A stretch of 64,000 nt of DNA, from positions 7,006,001 through 7,070,000 of the forward strand of contig NZ_CP070619.1 in assembly GCF_017068395.1 (NCBI RefSeq). Direction: 5' to 3'. Numbering within the stretch: the first letter of the stretch is position 1; every line of letters starts with the position of its first letter. Source of the stretch: Rhodococcus pseudokoreensis (lineage in GTDB: Bacteria > Actinomycetota > Actinomycetes > Mycobacteriales > Mycobacteriaceae). A program made the position numbers and the translations under genes. The notes beneath the pieces were generated by a model. That model was not told where the DNA came from. It searched no databases and saw nothing but the letters and a program-made list of their open reading frames with translations. Positions 19,012-27,451 of the stretch are shown piece after piece.

Positions 19012-19030
19012 TTTTTCGCATTGTGAAAAA
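19012..19030. promoter_or_regulatory. Operator-like palindrome between iclR and tauD
   Basis: TTTTTC and GAAAAA arms surround a partly symmetric core (CA-T-TG), giving TTTC-n-CA-n-TG-n-GAAA centred on 19021. Size, A/T-rich ends and position 75 bp ahead of the TauD start suit an IclR-family operator. A downstream GTTGTAGCAAC (19034-19044) forms a second small inverted repeat. Confidence 0.5.
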
Positions 19031-19105
19031 AGCGTTGTAGCAACGCGGTTCGGGATTCGATGATGATCGCGACGTATCGATTCAGCCCGAAACTCAGGAG
19101 TACCC

Positions 19106-20062
19106 ATGACCCTCACCACCGCAGCGCCCACCGACTCGGATCGGTCCGCCGACACCGCGCTCGAGGTCCGTCCCGTCGCCGGGCACATCGGCGCCGAGAT
19201 CTCCGGGCTCGACCTCCGGAACGAACTGGCCGACAACGAGGTAACGCAGGTCCGCAACGCCCTGCATCGCTACAAGGTGCTGTTCTTCCGCGACCAGGAG
19301 ATCGGGCACGCCGAACAGATCGCGTTCTCCCGCAAGTTCGGTGACGTGACGCCGTCGCACCCCTACGACGACGAAGCGCCCGAGGGCTTCCCGCAGATCC
19401 TCGCCGTCGACAGCCGCAAGTACGAGAAGCGGTTCGGGCGCAAGAAGTACAGCTACGACAACAAGTGGCACACCGACGTCACCGCGCTGATCAACCCGCC
19501 GGCAGGCACGATCCTGCGCGCACACCTCGTCCCGGAGCAGGGCGGCGACACCCAGTGGACCAACCTCGTCGCCGCCTACGAGGGTCTGCCGGATTCGCTG
19601 AAGCGCCTCGTCGACGGCCTCCGCGCCGAACACCGGTTCGGCGGCAGGCACCCGCAGTGGGCCGAGGACAGCAGCTACGCCCAGAAGACGCGGGAGAACC
19701 CGCTGGTCACCGAACACCCGGTGGTCCGGGTTCACCCGGTGACGGGGGAGCGTGCCCTGTTCGTGACGCCCGGGTTCACCGCCCGGATCGTCGGGGTGTC
19801 GCCGTCCCAGAGCGACCGCCTGCTGGACCTCCTGTTCGCCGAGGTGACGAATCCCGCCTACACGGTGCGTTTCCGCTGGGCGCCGGGCAGCCTCGCGTTC
19901 TGGGACAACCGCGCCACCGCGCACCTCGCGCCCACCGACCTCGACCACCTCGACGTCACCCGGGTCCTGTACCGCACCACCCTCGAGGGCGACATTCCCG
20001 TCGGCCCCGACGGCAAGGAATCCACGTCCATCGCCGGTGCCGCGTTCCCCGGCGAGAAGTAG
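19106..20062 (+). CDS. TauD/TfdA-family Fe(II)/2-oxoglutarate-dependent dioxygenase
   Basis: This 318-residue dioxygenase should oxidise an alkylsulfonate, sulfate ester or similar compound with release of sulfite or sulfate. The iron ligands are visible: H122 and D124 in WHTDVTAL, and H273 in FWDNRATAH, with the 2-oxoglutarate-binding arginine shortly after (VTRVLYR). The N-terminal VRPVAGHIGAEISGLDL is typical of TauD. It follows the IclR gene and a palindromic operator-like site, so it probably belongs to the same regulon. Its TAG stop lies at the first base of the second family A repeat. Confidence 0.9.
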   Translation: MTLTTAAPTDSDRSADTALEVRPVAGHIGAEISGLDLRNELADNEVTQVRNALHRYKVLFFRDQEIGHAEQIAFSRKFGDVTPSHPYDDEAPEGFPQILAVDSRKYEKRFGRKKYSYDNKWHTDVTALINPPAGTILRAHLVPEQGGDTQWTNLVAAYEGLPDSLKRLVDGLRAEHRFGGRHPQWAEDSSYAQKTRENPLVTEHPVVRVHPVTGERALFVTPGFTARIVGVSPSQSDRLLDLLFAEVTNPAYTVRFRWAPGSLAFWDNRATAHLAPTDLDHLDVTRVLYRTTLEGDIPVGPDGKESTSIAGAAFPGEK

Positions 20063-20120
20063 GCGGCTCCGCCGCCCGTGCGTGGTTAGCGAGTCCCTAC
20101 ACTCGCCGGCCACTCACGGG
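20062..20120. repeat. Three-hairpin 3'-end repeat, copy 2 (family A, degenerate)
   Basis: It begins with the same GGCGGCTCCGCCGCCCGTGC as copy 1 and keeps the GTGGTTAGCGAGT arm, but the spacer, the opposite arm and the third hairpin have diverged. It contains the TAG of the TauD gene and the TGA of the convergent hydrolase gene. The likely role is termination between convergent genes. Confidence 0.8.
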
Positions 20121-20959
20121 CTGTGGAGTGCCCGGCGGACGGCGTCGGCGAACGCGGCGTGGTCGTGGATCAGCCAGCCGTGACCGCCGGTGACGGTGTG
20201 GACCGGCGGATTGCGCAGTGCGTGCCGCAGCGACTCGAAACTGGCGAGCGGGATCATCCGGTCGCCGCGGCCCCAGACGAGGGACACCGGTAGGCCGCGA
20301 TCGGCGAGGACGCCGAGTTCCCGGCGCAGGTCCGCCCGCCTGGCCAGGTGCGCGGTGCGCCAGACCGCACCCGGATCCCGCACCGTGTTGGGCAGGAAAC
20401 CGTTGACCAGCGACGCCGTCGTGTGGGCGATCGACCGGATCGACAGCGCCTCGCCCAGCATCGACGCGCCCCAGTCCCACAGCGGTCGCTCGCCGATGGG
20501 CCGGGTGTGCCAGCCGTCGGACGACCACGCGCCGCCGCCGACGGAATTGACCAGGACCAGGCGCGCGACCCGCTCCGGAAGGTCGTGAGCGGCCTGGATG
20601 GCGACGCCGCCGCCGAAGGAGTGTCCGACCAGGGTGACCGGTTCGCTGATTCCCGCGTCGTCGAGGAACCGTCCGAGCCAGGCCGCGTAACCGGCGAAGG
20701 TGCGGTCCTCGGGCGCGTGGTCGGGGGTGCCGCCGAAGCCGGGGAGGGTCGGCGTGACGATGCGATGCCCCTGCTGGGCGAGCGTCGCGAGGCTGCGGCC
20801 GTACACCTGCGGGGTGAGTCCCCATCCGTGCAGGAAGACGACGGGCGCGCCTGCACCCACGACGGTGAGGGTCGTGGTGTCCGCACCTGCGGGTTCCCCG
20901 AAGATCTCGGGTTCTGAGTTCTGGGTCAGTGACACGCACACAGCGTGGACGAGGGGCAT
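20114..20959 (-). CDS. Alpha/beta-hydrolase
   Basis: This 281-residue protein has the oxyanion-hole segment FLHGWG (about residue 42-47), the nucleophile elbow GHSFGG with S114, and the catalytic His at 260 (TGGHGWL); an acid in WGRGDRMIP fits the third member. It is probably a cytoplasmic esterase, C-C hydrolase or haloperoxidase-fold enzyme. The substrate is unknown. The C-terminus (ALHSP) and stop lie within the family A repeat. Several in-frame GTGs within the first ten codons make the exact start uncertain. Confidence 0.82.
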   Translation of the reverse strand: MPLVHAVCVSLTQNSEPEIFGEPAGADTTTLTVVGAGAPVVFLHGWGLTPQVYGRSLATLAQQGHRIVTPTLPGFGGTPDHAPEDRTFAGYAAWLGRFLDDAGISEPVTLVGHSFGGGVAIQAAHDLPERVARLVLVNSVGGGAWSSDGWHTRPIGERPLWDWGASMLGEALSIRSIAHTTASLVNGFLPNTVRDPGAVWRTAHLARRADLRRELGVLADRGLPVSLVWGRGDRMIPLASFESLRHALRNPPVHTVTGGHGWLIHDHAAFADAVRRALHSP

Positions 20960-20990
20960 GCCGTCGGTAACGGGCCGATTTACCCGAACG

Positions 20991-21072
20991 CATACCTGTT
21001 TCCGGGGTTTCGTGCCGGACCGGTCGGTTCGATATAGAATCGTTATCTACCTGTATTGCAAAAACAGGTATG
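20991..21072. promoter_or_regulatory. Repeated TACCTG inverted-repeat region upstream of the NlpC/P60 gene
   Basis: CATACCTGTTT (20991-21001) is the exact reverse complement of AAACAGGTATG (21062-21072). A third TACCTG (21048-21053) pairs with the same right-hand copy over 11 bp. The region 20960-21183 otherwise contains no gene. It may be a regulator-binding array or an RNA structure in the leader of the peptidase gene; it does not match any riboswitch that I know. Confidence 0.4.
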
Positions 21073-21183
21073 TGTATGGGCCATTCGGCCGTTGCCCGCT
21101 GAGTTCGTGACCGGGATGTTATCTAACGTCTCGTCCGAACGGCACGGATGCCGCCGGACTCTCAAATTGAAGGACTCAGCTCA

Positions 21184-21777
21184 ATGGCCAAGCATAGATT
21201 GCGTCGGGGCAATCGTCTGCAGTTTTCGACCGGCGGTCTTCTGATCGCCGCCGGTGTGGGAGTGGGAGCGTTCCTGCTTCCCATCGCTCCCGCTGCAGCG
21301 GAGCCGATCACCATCCCAGGAATTGGGACGTTCGAGGTCCCGGGTGTACCGCCCGTGCCTCCGGTTCCATCCGCACCGGCTCCGAACCCCGGGCCCCTGC
21401 CGGGACCGGTCCCGGCCCCGCCGGCGATGCCGTCCACCCACGGTGCGCAGGCTCTCGCCGCCGCCGAGTCGAAGATCGGCTCGCCGTACGTCTGGGGTGC
21501 CACCGGGCCGAACTCCTTCGATTGCTCCGGCCTCGTGCAGTGGGCGTACAAGCAGGCGGGCATCTCGGTGCCCCGTACCACCTACGACCAGTTGAACGGG
21601 GGATCGCCCGTCGGCAAGGGCAGCCTGCAGCCGGGTGATCTGGTCCTGTTCAACGGGGCGGAGCACGTCGGGCTCTACGCCGGGAACGGCACGGTCGTCC
21701 ACGCGCCCACCGCCGGGCAGCCCGTCAAGCAGTCGCCCCTCGATTCGATGCCGTTCTACGCGGCGCGCCGCTACTAG
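21184..21777 (+). CDS. Secreted NlpC/P60-family cell-wall peptidase
   Basis: This 197-residue protein has a signal peptide (residues 1-39, ending APAAA), a proline-rich linker (about 45-85) and an NlpC/P60 domain. The catalytic residues are visible: C114 (FDCSGLV), H161 (EHVGLYAGN) and H173 (VVHAPT). It should cleave peptidoglycan stem peptides outside the membrane, like small mycobacterial Rip proteins. GAAGGA precedes ATG 21184, which gives a better signal peptide than the upstream in-frame start. It is monocistronic and ends at the third family A repeat. Confidence 0.9.
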   Translation: MAKHRLRRGNRLQFSTGGLLIAAGVGVGAFLLPIAPAAAEPITIPGIGTFEVPGVPPVPPVPSAPAPNPGPLPGPVPAPPAMPSTHGAQALAAAESKIGSPYVWGATGPNSFDCSGLVQWAYKQAGISVPRTTYDQLNGGSPVGKGSLQPGDLVLFNGAEHVGLYAGNGTVVHAPTAGQPVKQSPLDSMPFYAARRY

Positions 21778-21849
21778 GCGGCTCCGCCACCCGTGCGTGG
21801 TTAACGAGTCTCTGGACTCGCAAACCACGCACGGGGCGCGAAGCGCCCT
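21777..21849. repeat. Three-hairpin 3'-end repeat, copy 3 (family A)
   Basis: This copy is nearly identical to copy 1: GGCGGCTCCGCCACCCGTGC, then GTGGTTAACGAGTCTCTGGACTC, its opposite arm AACCACGCACG, and GGCGCGAAGCGCC. It contains the G of the NlpC gene's TAG stop and adjoins the TAG of the convergent GMC oxidoreductase gene. Placement matches the other copies. Confidence 0.85.
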
Positions 21850-23437
21850 ACGAGTTGCGGATCAGATCCGACGCCCGCTCACCGATGAGGACCGACGGTG
21901 CGTGGGTGTGCCCGCGGATGATGGCGGGCATGATCGACGCGTCCGCGACCCGCAGTTTGTCGATCCCGCGAACCCGCAGGTCGGGTGTGACGACGCTCGC
22001 GTCGTCGTTGCCCATGCGGCACGTCCCGACCGGGTGGTAGAGCGTGTGCGCGTTCTCCTGCAGTGCCCGTTCGAGGATCTCGTCGATCGGGGTGCTCGGC
22101 TCCACGGCCGGGCGAATCAGATTGCCCAGCCGCGACTTCAGCGCCGGAGCCGACGCGAGGGCGTCGCACAGGCGCAGTCCCTCGAGCATCGCCCGCCGGT
22201 CGACTCCGCCGCTGTCGCTGAGGTAGCGGGGATCGATGATCGGTTTGGCGAGGGGATCCGCCGACTTCAGCGAAATCTCGCCGCGACTCTCGGGTTTGAC
22301 GAGGATGGCGCCGATCACCGCGGCGTGCCCGGTCGCCGGGATGAGGCCCTCGTCGAAGAACGGCGCCGGCCCGAAGATCATCTCGAGGTCGGGCAGTGCC
22401 AGGTCGTCCCGGCTGCGCGTGAAACCGTACGCCTCGGCCACATTCGACGTCAGCATGCCGCGGCGGCGGGTCAGGTAGTTGAGCAGTTCCGGGATCTTCT
22501 CCGCGGCGAACAGCGAATCGGAGTCGACGCTGTAGCCGAGGAACGACACCAGGTGGTCGAGCAGGTTCTTCCCGACCTCCGGCAGGTGCTGTTGCACCGC
22601 GATGCCGTGCGCCCGCAATTGCGCCTCGTCGCCGATGCCCGACAGCATGAGGAGTTGCGGGGAGTTGATCGCCCCACCGGCGAGGATCACTTCCTTCGCG
22701 GCGCGGACGGTGCGCCGCACCCCGTCCTTCTCGTATTCGACGCCGACGGCCGCGGAGCCCTCGAACAGCACCCGGGTGGCCTGGGCGCCGGTGAGGACGG
22801 TCAGGTTCTTCCGCTTCAGCGCCGGCCGCAGGTAGGCGTCGGCCGTGCTCCACCGCGCGCCCCGCTTCTGCGTGACCATGGTCTGTGAGAAACCTTCGGG
22901 CCGAGTGGTGTTCGCCCGTTCGACGGGGTACCCGGTCTCCTCGGCGGCCGCGAGGAACGACCCGGTGAGGGCGCGGGGGCTCCGCTGGTGCGAGACGACG
23001 ATCGGCCCGCCGATGCCGCTGTCGGCGTCCGACGCGTCCTGCACGTTCTCGATGCGGCGGAAGTATTTGACCACTTCCCGGAACGACCACGTGTCGTCGG
23101 TGAGTTCGGCCCACTCGTCGTAGTCGGCGGCGAACCCACGCACCCACATCATCGCGTTCATCGACGACGAGCCGCCGAGCATCTTGCCGCGCGGCCAGTA
23201 GATGGTGCGCCCACCGAGCCCGGGTTGCGGCTCCGTCAGGTAGTCCCAATCCAGCTCACTGCGAAACAGTTTCGAGAAGGCGGCGGGGATGTGCGCGAAC
23301 TTGTCCTTGTCCTCACCGCCGGCCTCGAGGACCACGACCTCGCTGCCGGAGTCGGCGCTGAGTCGGTCGGCGAGCACCGCACCTGCCGAACCCGACCCCA
23401 CGATCACGTAGTCGGCCACAGACAGTTCCTGATTCAT
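21848..23437 (-). CDS. GMC-family FAD-dependent oxidoreductase (choline dehydrogenase-like)
   Basis: This 529-residue flavoprotein has the N-terminal dinucleotide-binding motif DYVIVGSGSAGAVLADRLS, the GMC signature around YWPRGKMLGGSSSMN, and the C-terminal active-site regions LYHPVGTCRMG and IIRGHTHAPSVLIGERA. It should oxidise an alcohol to an aldehyde. The aldehyde dehydrogenase gene lies directly upstream in the same direction, so the pair probably carries out a two-step alcohol-to-acid oxidation. Choline cannot be assumed as the substrate; PEG-like or aliphatic alcohols are alternatives. Confidence 0.9.
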   Translation of the reverse strand: MNQELSVADYVIVGSGSAGAVLADRLSADSGSEVVVLEAGGEDKDKFAHIPAAFSKLFRSELDWDYLTEPQPGLGGRTIYWPRGKMLGGSSSMNAMMWVRGFAADYDEWAELTDDTWSFREVVKYFRRIENVQDASDADSGIGGPIVVSHQRSPRALTGSFLAAAEETGYPVERANTTRPEGFSQTMVTQKRGARWSTADAYLRPALKRKNLTVLTGAQATRVLFEGSAAVGVEYEKDGVRRTVRAAKEVILAGGAINSPQLLMLSGIGDEAQLRAHGIAVQQHLPEVGKNLLDHLVSFLGYSVDSDSLFAAEKIPELLNYLTRRRGMLTSNVAEAYGFTRSRDDLALPDLEMIFGPAPFFDEGLIPATGHAAVIGAILVKPESRGEISLKSADPLAKPIIDPRYLSDSGGVDRRAMLEGLRLCDALASAPALKSRLGNLIRPAVEPSTPIDEILERALQENAHTLYHPVGTCRMGNDDASVVTPDLRVRGIDKLRVADASIMPAIIRGHTHAPSVLIGERASDLIRNS

Positions 23438-23484
23438 CGTTCATCTCCACTTCGACGGGGGTGACGGGACGAGGACACGCAGCC

Positions 23485-25209
23485 TCACCCGCGCAGCGCG
23501 GACGCGAAGATCGCCGGCAGCCGGGTCCATGAGGGTGCACCGGCAAATCCTGTCAGTAATCGGCCCGTCGTGGCGGCGGTTCGGTTGGTGACGAACCACG
23601 GCGGCTTGGGCGAGATGGACATCTCGCGGCTCAGGATCGACCGCGGCGACGGCCGGAACGGGCCGCGGACGACGGTGCGTTCCGGCCGGTCGATGAGCAG
23701 CGCGTTGTGCACCACGCCGATGCCGCTCTGCACGTCGTTCAGGGTGTGGCCGGGGAAGGCTCCCCAGGTGGCGGTGGCGGTCAGGTAGCCGACGCCGGTC
23801 CACGCGTTGACGGCGATGGTCCCGTAGCGGAGGCTCTCGAGCAGCGAGTCGAACTCCGCACCCAGCTCGCGGATGGTCTGCGGCGCCGCGACGATGTTGA
23901 TGCCGAGGGTGCCTACGAAGTCCGCGTTGACGAGGTCGGCAGCGTGGGCCGCGAACTCGGCACCGCCGTGGGGAAGGTCGATCACGCCGAGCACCGGCGC
24001 GAAGTACTCGGTCTGCAGCAGCGGGGCGTAGGCGCCGGGCTCGAGATCGGTGACGAGGACGCGTCCGCCGTTCTCGCCGAGGCGGGCCGCGGTGGGGAAC
24101 GACGCGACGGCGCCGGCGACCCGGGCGTCGCTGCCGGGGTAGTACGCGGCGCGTTCGGGTGCCGTGTCGAGCGCGTCCTTCAGGGCGGCCACGAACTCGT
24201 CGCGCTGCTTCCACTCGGACGACACGACCACCGCCTGCGCCGCGACGCAGTTGTAGCCGCCGTTGTGCAGCCGTTGCGTCGCAATGTGTTCGGCCTGGAA
24301 CTTGATGTCGGCGCGGCTCCATTCGCCGGGCAGCACGATGGTGGGGGACACGCCGCCGAGTTCACTGGAGATGGCCTTGCCGAGGAGGGGGTCGTTCGCC
24401 GCCTTGCGTCGCGCACCGTCCTTGCCGGTCCCGAACACGATCGCGTCGTGGGTCAGCGCGCTCCCGGTCATGTGCACGTGGTCGACCAGGTCGTGGTGCA
24501 CCAGATACGTTCCGACGTCCGCGCCGCCGGTCAGCAACCGGACCGCGCCGATCGAGATGAGCGGTTCGAGGACCCGCGTCAGCACCGGCAGCAGTCGATC
24601 GGTGACGGGGTTGAGCTTGAGGGCGACGACGCGGTTGTGCGCGATCAGTTCGTACAGGGTGTCGAGCGGGGCGATCGAGGTGATGTTGCCGGCGCCCAGG
24701 ACCACGCCGATGCCCTGCGTCCGCGACGGGTCCCGCTGGGCGAGTCCGGCGTCGCGCTGTGCCGTCGCACGATCGATTCCCGGCTGCAGCCACACGTCCG
24801 CGCTGAATCCGCTGAGCAGCAACTTGTCGAAGATGTTCAGTGGCAACGCCTTGACGGTGGTGCGGCCGCCCGGCGCGGTGCCGAACGTGGCGCCGTCCAG
24901 CGGGCTGGTGCCGGCGTCGAGTTTCGCCAGGCTCGCGGACAGTGCCGCGGTGCCGGTGGCCAGCGGGTACGGTCCGGACATCCATTCCTCGCCGACCAGC
25001 GGCGACTTCGGGTCCAGGCCCTTGATCGCGACCGCGGCGTCCACCCAGTCGGCGGCATGCTGCACGGTGAGGTCGTGCACCTTGTCGAGGAGTGTCCTGC
25101 GGTCGGTGAGGGTGAGGTCGGCCCAGGTCTTCTCGCCCTCGGCGAGGTCGGCGAGGGCCGCGTCGACCTCCGGGTGCGGCGAGGTGGCCTCGGGTTCTGA
25201 AGTGCTCAC
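23485..25209 (-). CDS. Aldehyde dehydrogenase-superfamily protein
   Basis: This 574-residue protein keeps aldehyde dehydrogenase landmarks: the ELGGVSPTIVLPGEW segment, a catalytic-cysteine region in GGYNCVAAQAVVV, and LQTEYFAPVLGV. It is longer than classical family members (about 480-500 residues) and divergent from them. I placed the start at a GTG with GGAG nine bases upstream; ATG 25239 is possible. With the GMC oxidoreductase 47 nt downstream it forms an alcohol/aldehyde oxidation operon, divergent from the PucR regulator. The aldehyde substrate is not known. Confidence 0.82.
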   Translation of the reverse strand: MSTSEPEATSPHPEVDAALADLAEGEKTWADLTLTDRRTLLDKVHDLTVQHAADWVDAAVAIKGLDPKSPLVGEEWMSGPYPLATGTAALSASLAKLDAGTSPLDGATFGTAPGGRTTVKALPLNIFDKLLLSGFSADVWLQPGIDRATAQRDAGLAQRDPSRTQGIGVVLGAGNITSIAPLDTLYELIAHNRVVALKLNPVTDRLLPVLTRVLEPLISIGAVRLLTGGADVGTYLVHHDLVDHVHMTGSALTHDAIVFGTGKDGARRKAANDPLLGKAISSELGGVSPTIVLPGEWSRADIKFQAEHIATQRLHNGGYNCVAAQAVVVSSEWKQRDEFVAALKDALDTAPERAAYYPGSDARVAGAVASFPTAARLGENGGRVLVTDLEPGAYAPLLQTEYFAPVLGVIDLPHGGAEFAAHAADLVNADFVGTLGINIVAAPQTIRELGAEFDSLLESLRYGTIAVNAWTGVGYLTATATWGAFPGHTLNDVQSGIGVVHNALLIDRPERTVVRGPFRPSPRSILSREMSISPKPPWFVTNRTAATTGRLLTGFAGAPSWTRLPAIFASALRG

Positions 25210-25250
25210 GGTGGACAGCTCCGCTCGGGTCGAGTACATGGTGGACCGCA

Positions 25251-25264
25251 CCACAAAACTGTGG
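25251..25264. promoter_or_regulatory. Inverted repeat CCACA-N4-TGTGG in the ALDH/PucR divergent region
   Basis: The perfect 5-bp arms lie 42 bp upstream of the chosen ALDH start and 134 bp from the PucR start. It is a reasonable candidate operator for the PucR protein or another regulator of the alcohol/aldehyde operon. No other copy was noticed in the window. Confidence 0.35.
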
Positions 25265-25397
25265 CGTAGAACACCGATTCTCGTCCCCGATTCGGGCGCC
25301 GCGCCATAGGCAGCGGCTGTGAATGTGGCCCACCGGGGCTATGCCGTCGCACAAAAGGGGGATGGCGCCGAGTACGTGCGGTCGATAGTCTTGCCCG

Positions 25398-26579
25398 ATG
25401 ACTGTCAGCCCGGATGTCGCGCCGTCGCCCACCGATCTCCTGGGCTCGATGCTGGAGTCGGTGGACCAGTTGTCCGAGGAACTCGTCTCGCGCATCCTGT
25501 CGGCCGAGCACGGCTACGTGGAGGCGACCCTCCTCACCCCGGAGCAGTTGTACGCGGCGTGCGTCGACAACCTGACGGCGATGCTGGGCAACCTCGCGGG
25601 CAGTGCGCCGATCCGGCTGGAGGCAGCGCGTGCGGCCGGACAGCTGAAGGCCGAACAGGGGGTGCCGCTCGCGGCGCTGCTCCACGCGTTCCGGCTCGGG
25701 GGCCGTCTGATCTGGGACGAACTGATGAACCGCTCGGAGGGCCGCGCCACCAACGCGCTGCTCGACATGGCCGCCCAGGTGTGGGCGCTGGTCGACGTCT
25801 ACTCGGACAGCGCCGCGGAGGCCTACCGGGAGACCGCCGACCTGCGTGCCCGCGAGGACGCCGAGTCGCGGGGCCGGCTGATCCGCACCCTCTTCGGTGA
25901 CCATGCCGCCAACCCGGCAGGCGCCGCCGACGCACTCCGCACGTTCCGGATCCCGGAGAACAGCACGTTCCTCGTCGTGTCCGTCGAGGCGGCGGCGGCC
26001 CCGTCCGCAGCGGACGTCGTCCAGTCGGAGCTTCGCGGTGCGGGGGTCGACTCGGTGTGGGACTCGGAGGTCGACGGCCGGGTCGGGCTGCTGTGGGCCG
26101 CTACCGCCGAGGTCCTCGATTCGGCGCTGGTCGTCCTCGGCCGCACCGGTCACGGACGGATCGGCGTCAGCTCGGCGTTCGGACGTCCGGGTGGGACGAG
26201 CCGGGCCGTGGAGCAGGCGCGGATCGCCCGCCGCTGCGCGAGTCACGGCGGGGGTACCGTCACCCGCTACGAGTCGGTGCCGGTGTCGCTGCTGCTGGTC
26301 AGTGTTCCCGACGCCGGGAAGCTCGCGTCGAACCAGATCCTCGGACCGGTGCTGGCCCTGCCCTCGGAGGAACAGGAAAGCCTGCTCGCCACCCTCGACG
26401 CCTGGTTCTCCTGCCGCGGCTCCACGACGGCGGCGGCCACCCAGTTGCACTACCACCGCAACACCGTCCTGTACCGGCTGCGCCGAATCCACACCCTCAC
26501 GGGACGCGACTTCTCCGACCCCATCGACGCCGCCGAACTGTACGTCGGACTGCGGGCGCACCAGTTGCTCGGTTCGTAG
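25398..26579 (+). CDS. PucR/CdaR-family transcriptional regulator
   Basis: This 393-residue regulator has an N-terminal RsbR-like helical segment, a GGDEF-like middle region and the C-terminal PucR helix-turn-helix: [21 protein letters not shown] followed by [11 protein letters not shown]. It lies divergent from the ALDH-GMC operon with a 190-bp spacer and is probably its regulator. Such regulators often respond to a pathway substrate or aldehyde. The start is the ATG at the first predicted helix. Confidence 0.88.
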   Translation: MTVSPDVAPSPTDLLGSMLESVDQLSEELVSRILSAEHGYVEATLLTPEQLYAACVDNLTAMLGNLAGSAPIRLEAARAAGQLKAEQGVPLAALLHAFRLGGRLIWDELMNRSEGRATNALLDMAAQVWALVDVYSDSAAEAYRETADLRAREDAESRGRLIRTLFGDHAANPAGAADALRTFRIPENSTFLVVSVEAAAAPSAADVVQSELRGAGVDSVWDSEVDGRVGLLWAATAEVLDSALVVLGRTGHGRIGVSSAFGRPGGTSRAVEQARIARRCASHGGGTVTRYESVPVSLLLVSVPDAGKLASNQILGPVLALPSEEQESLLATLDAWFSCRGSTTAAATQLHYHRNTVLYRLRRIHTLTGRDFSDPIDAAELYVGLRAHQLLGS

Positions 26580-26606
26580 ACGCCGTCTGGCTGCGGCGAG
26601 CGGACT

Positions 26607-27404
26607 TCAGAATTGCCGGTTGGCGAGGACGGGCAGTGTCTCGCGGACACGCGTCACCAGGGTGCTGTCGATATCGACGGTCAGTAGTCCGGGTCCGGAA
26701 TCGAGTTGTCCGAGAATGGTTCCCGTGGGGGAGCTGACGATGCTGTGGCCGACGCCGAGCGGCGTGGTTCCCTGGACGGTTTCGCCGAACGCTGCAGGGT
26801 CTGCCTGGTCGCACGCGGCGACGAAGGTGGTCGAGTCCAGTGCCCGGGCGCGGGCGAGGAGCGTCCACTGGTCGATCTTGCCTTGCCCTGCACCCCAGGA
26901 CGCGGCGACAACGGTCAGCGCCGCCCCGCGGTCGGCGAGCGTCTGGAACAGGCCGGGAAATCGGATGTCGTAGCAGGTGGCGAAGCCGACGCCGACTCCG
27001 TCCACGGAGACCACCAGCGGGTCGGCGCCCGGTGCCACGGTGTCGGATTCGGCAAAGCCGAAGGCGTCGTAGAGGTGGATCTTGTCGTAGTGGGTGTCGA
27101 CGCCGCCTCCGGTGACGAGGAGTGTGTTCCGCACCCGCCCGTCGCCGGACGGTGTGAACATCCCGGCGACGACGGTGATTCCGGCCCGGGCGGCGCACCG
27201 GCGGACGGCGTCGGCCCACGGGCCGTCGAGCGGTTGCGCGACGCTTGCGAGCGGTCCGCCGAACCGCTGCATGGTTGCCTCCGGGAACACGACGAGCCGG
27301 GCGCCCGCGTCGACGGCCGCTGACACCTGCTTCTCGACGGATTCGAGGTTGGCCTCGGGGTCCATGGAACTGGTGATCTGGGCAAGGCTGAGGCGGAGCA
27401 TCAT
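26607..27404 (-). CDS. Carbon-nitrogen hydrolase (nitrilase superfamily amidohydrolase)
   Basis: This 265-residue cytoplasmic enzyme hydrolyses a C-N bond, most likely an amide. The Glu-Lys-Cys triad is visible at E42 (VVFPEAT), K108 (YDKIHLYD) and C144 (FATCYDIRFP). It resembles the omega-amidase / deaminated-glutathione amidase branch more than true nitrilases. AGGAGAAATAAT precedes the double ATG at 27404/27401. It is divergent from a GntR regulator and shares its operator-like region, so it is probably induced by the same compound. Confidence 0.88.
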   Translation of the reverse strand: MMLRLSLAQITSSMDPEANLESVEKQVSAAVDAGARLVVFPEATMQRFGGPLASVAQPLDGPWADAVRRCAARAGITVVAGMFTPSGDGRVRNTLLVTGGGVDTHYDKIHLYDAFGFAESDTVAPGADPLVVSVDGVGVGFATCYDIRFPGLFQTLADRGAALTVVAASWGAGQGKIDQWTLLARARALDSTTFVAACDQADPAAFGETVQGTTPLGVGHSIVSSPTGTILGQLDSGPGLLTVDIDSTLVTRVRETLPVLANRQF

Positions 27405-27433
27405 ATTATTTCTCCTAGCTGCGAGAACATTGG

Positions 27434-27451
27434 TGTATACATACTGTATGC
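27434..27451. promoter_or_regulatory. GntR-type operator copy 1 (TGTATACA-N4-GTATGC)
   Basis: The octamer TGTATACA fits the general GntR-family operator core (GTMTAKAC), and the whole TGTATACA-N4-GTATGC string recurs at 29554. This copy lies 30 bp from the hydrolase start and overlaps the annotated ATG of the regulator itself, consistent with autoregulation. Confidence 0.65.

Noticed and set aside
20960..21183. c-di-AMP (ydaO-type) riboswitch ahead of the NlpC/P60 gene
   Set aside because: The conserved GC-rich core of that riboswitch could not be found; only the TACCTG inverted repeats are present.
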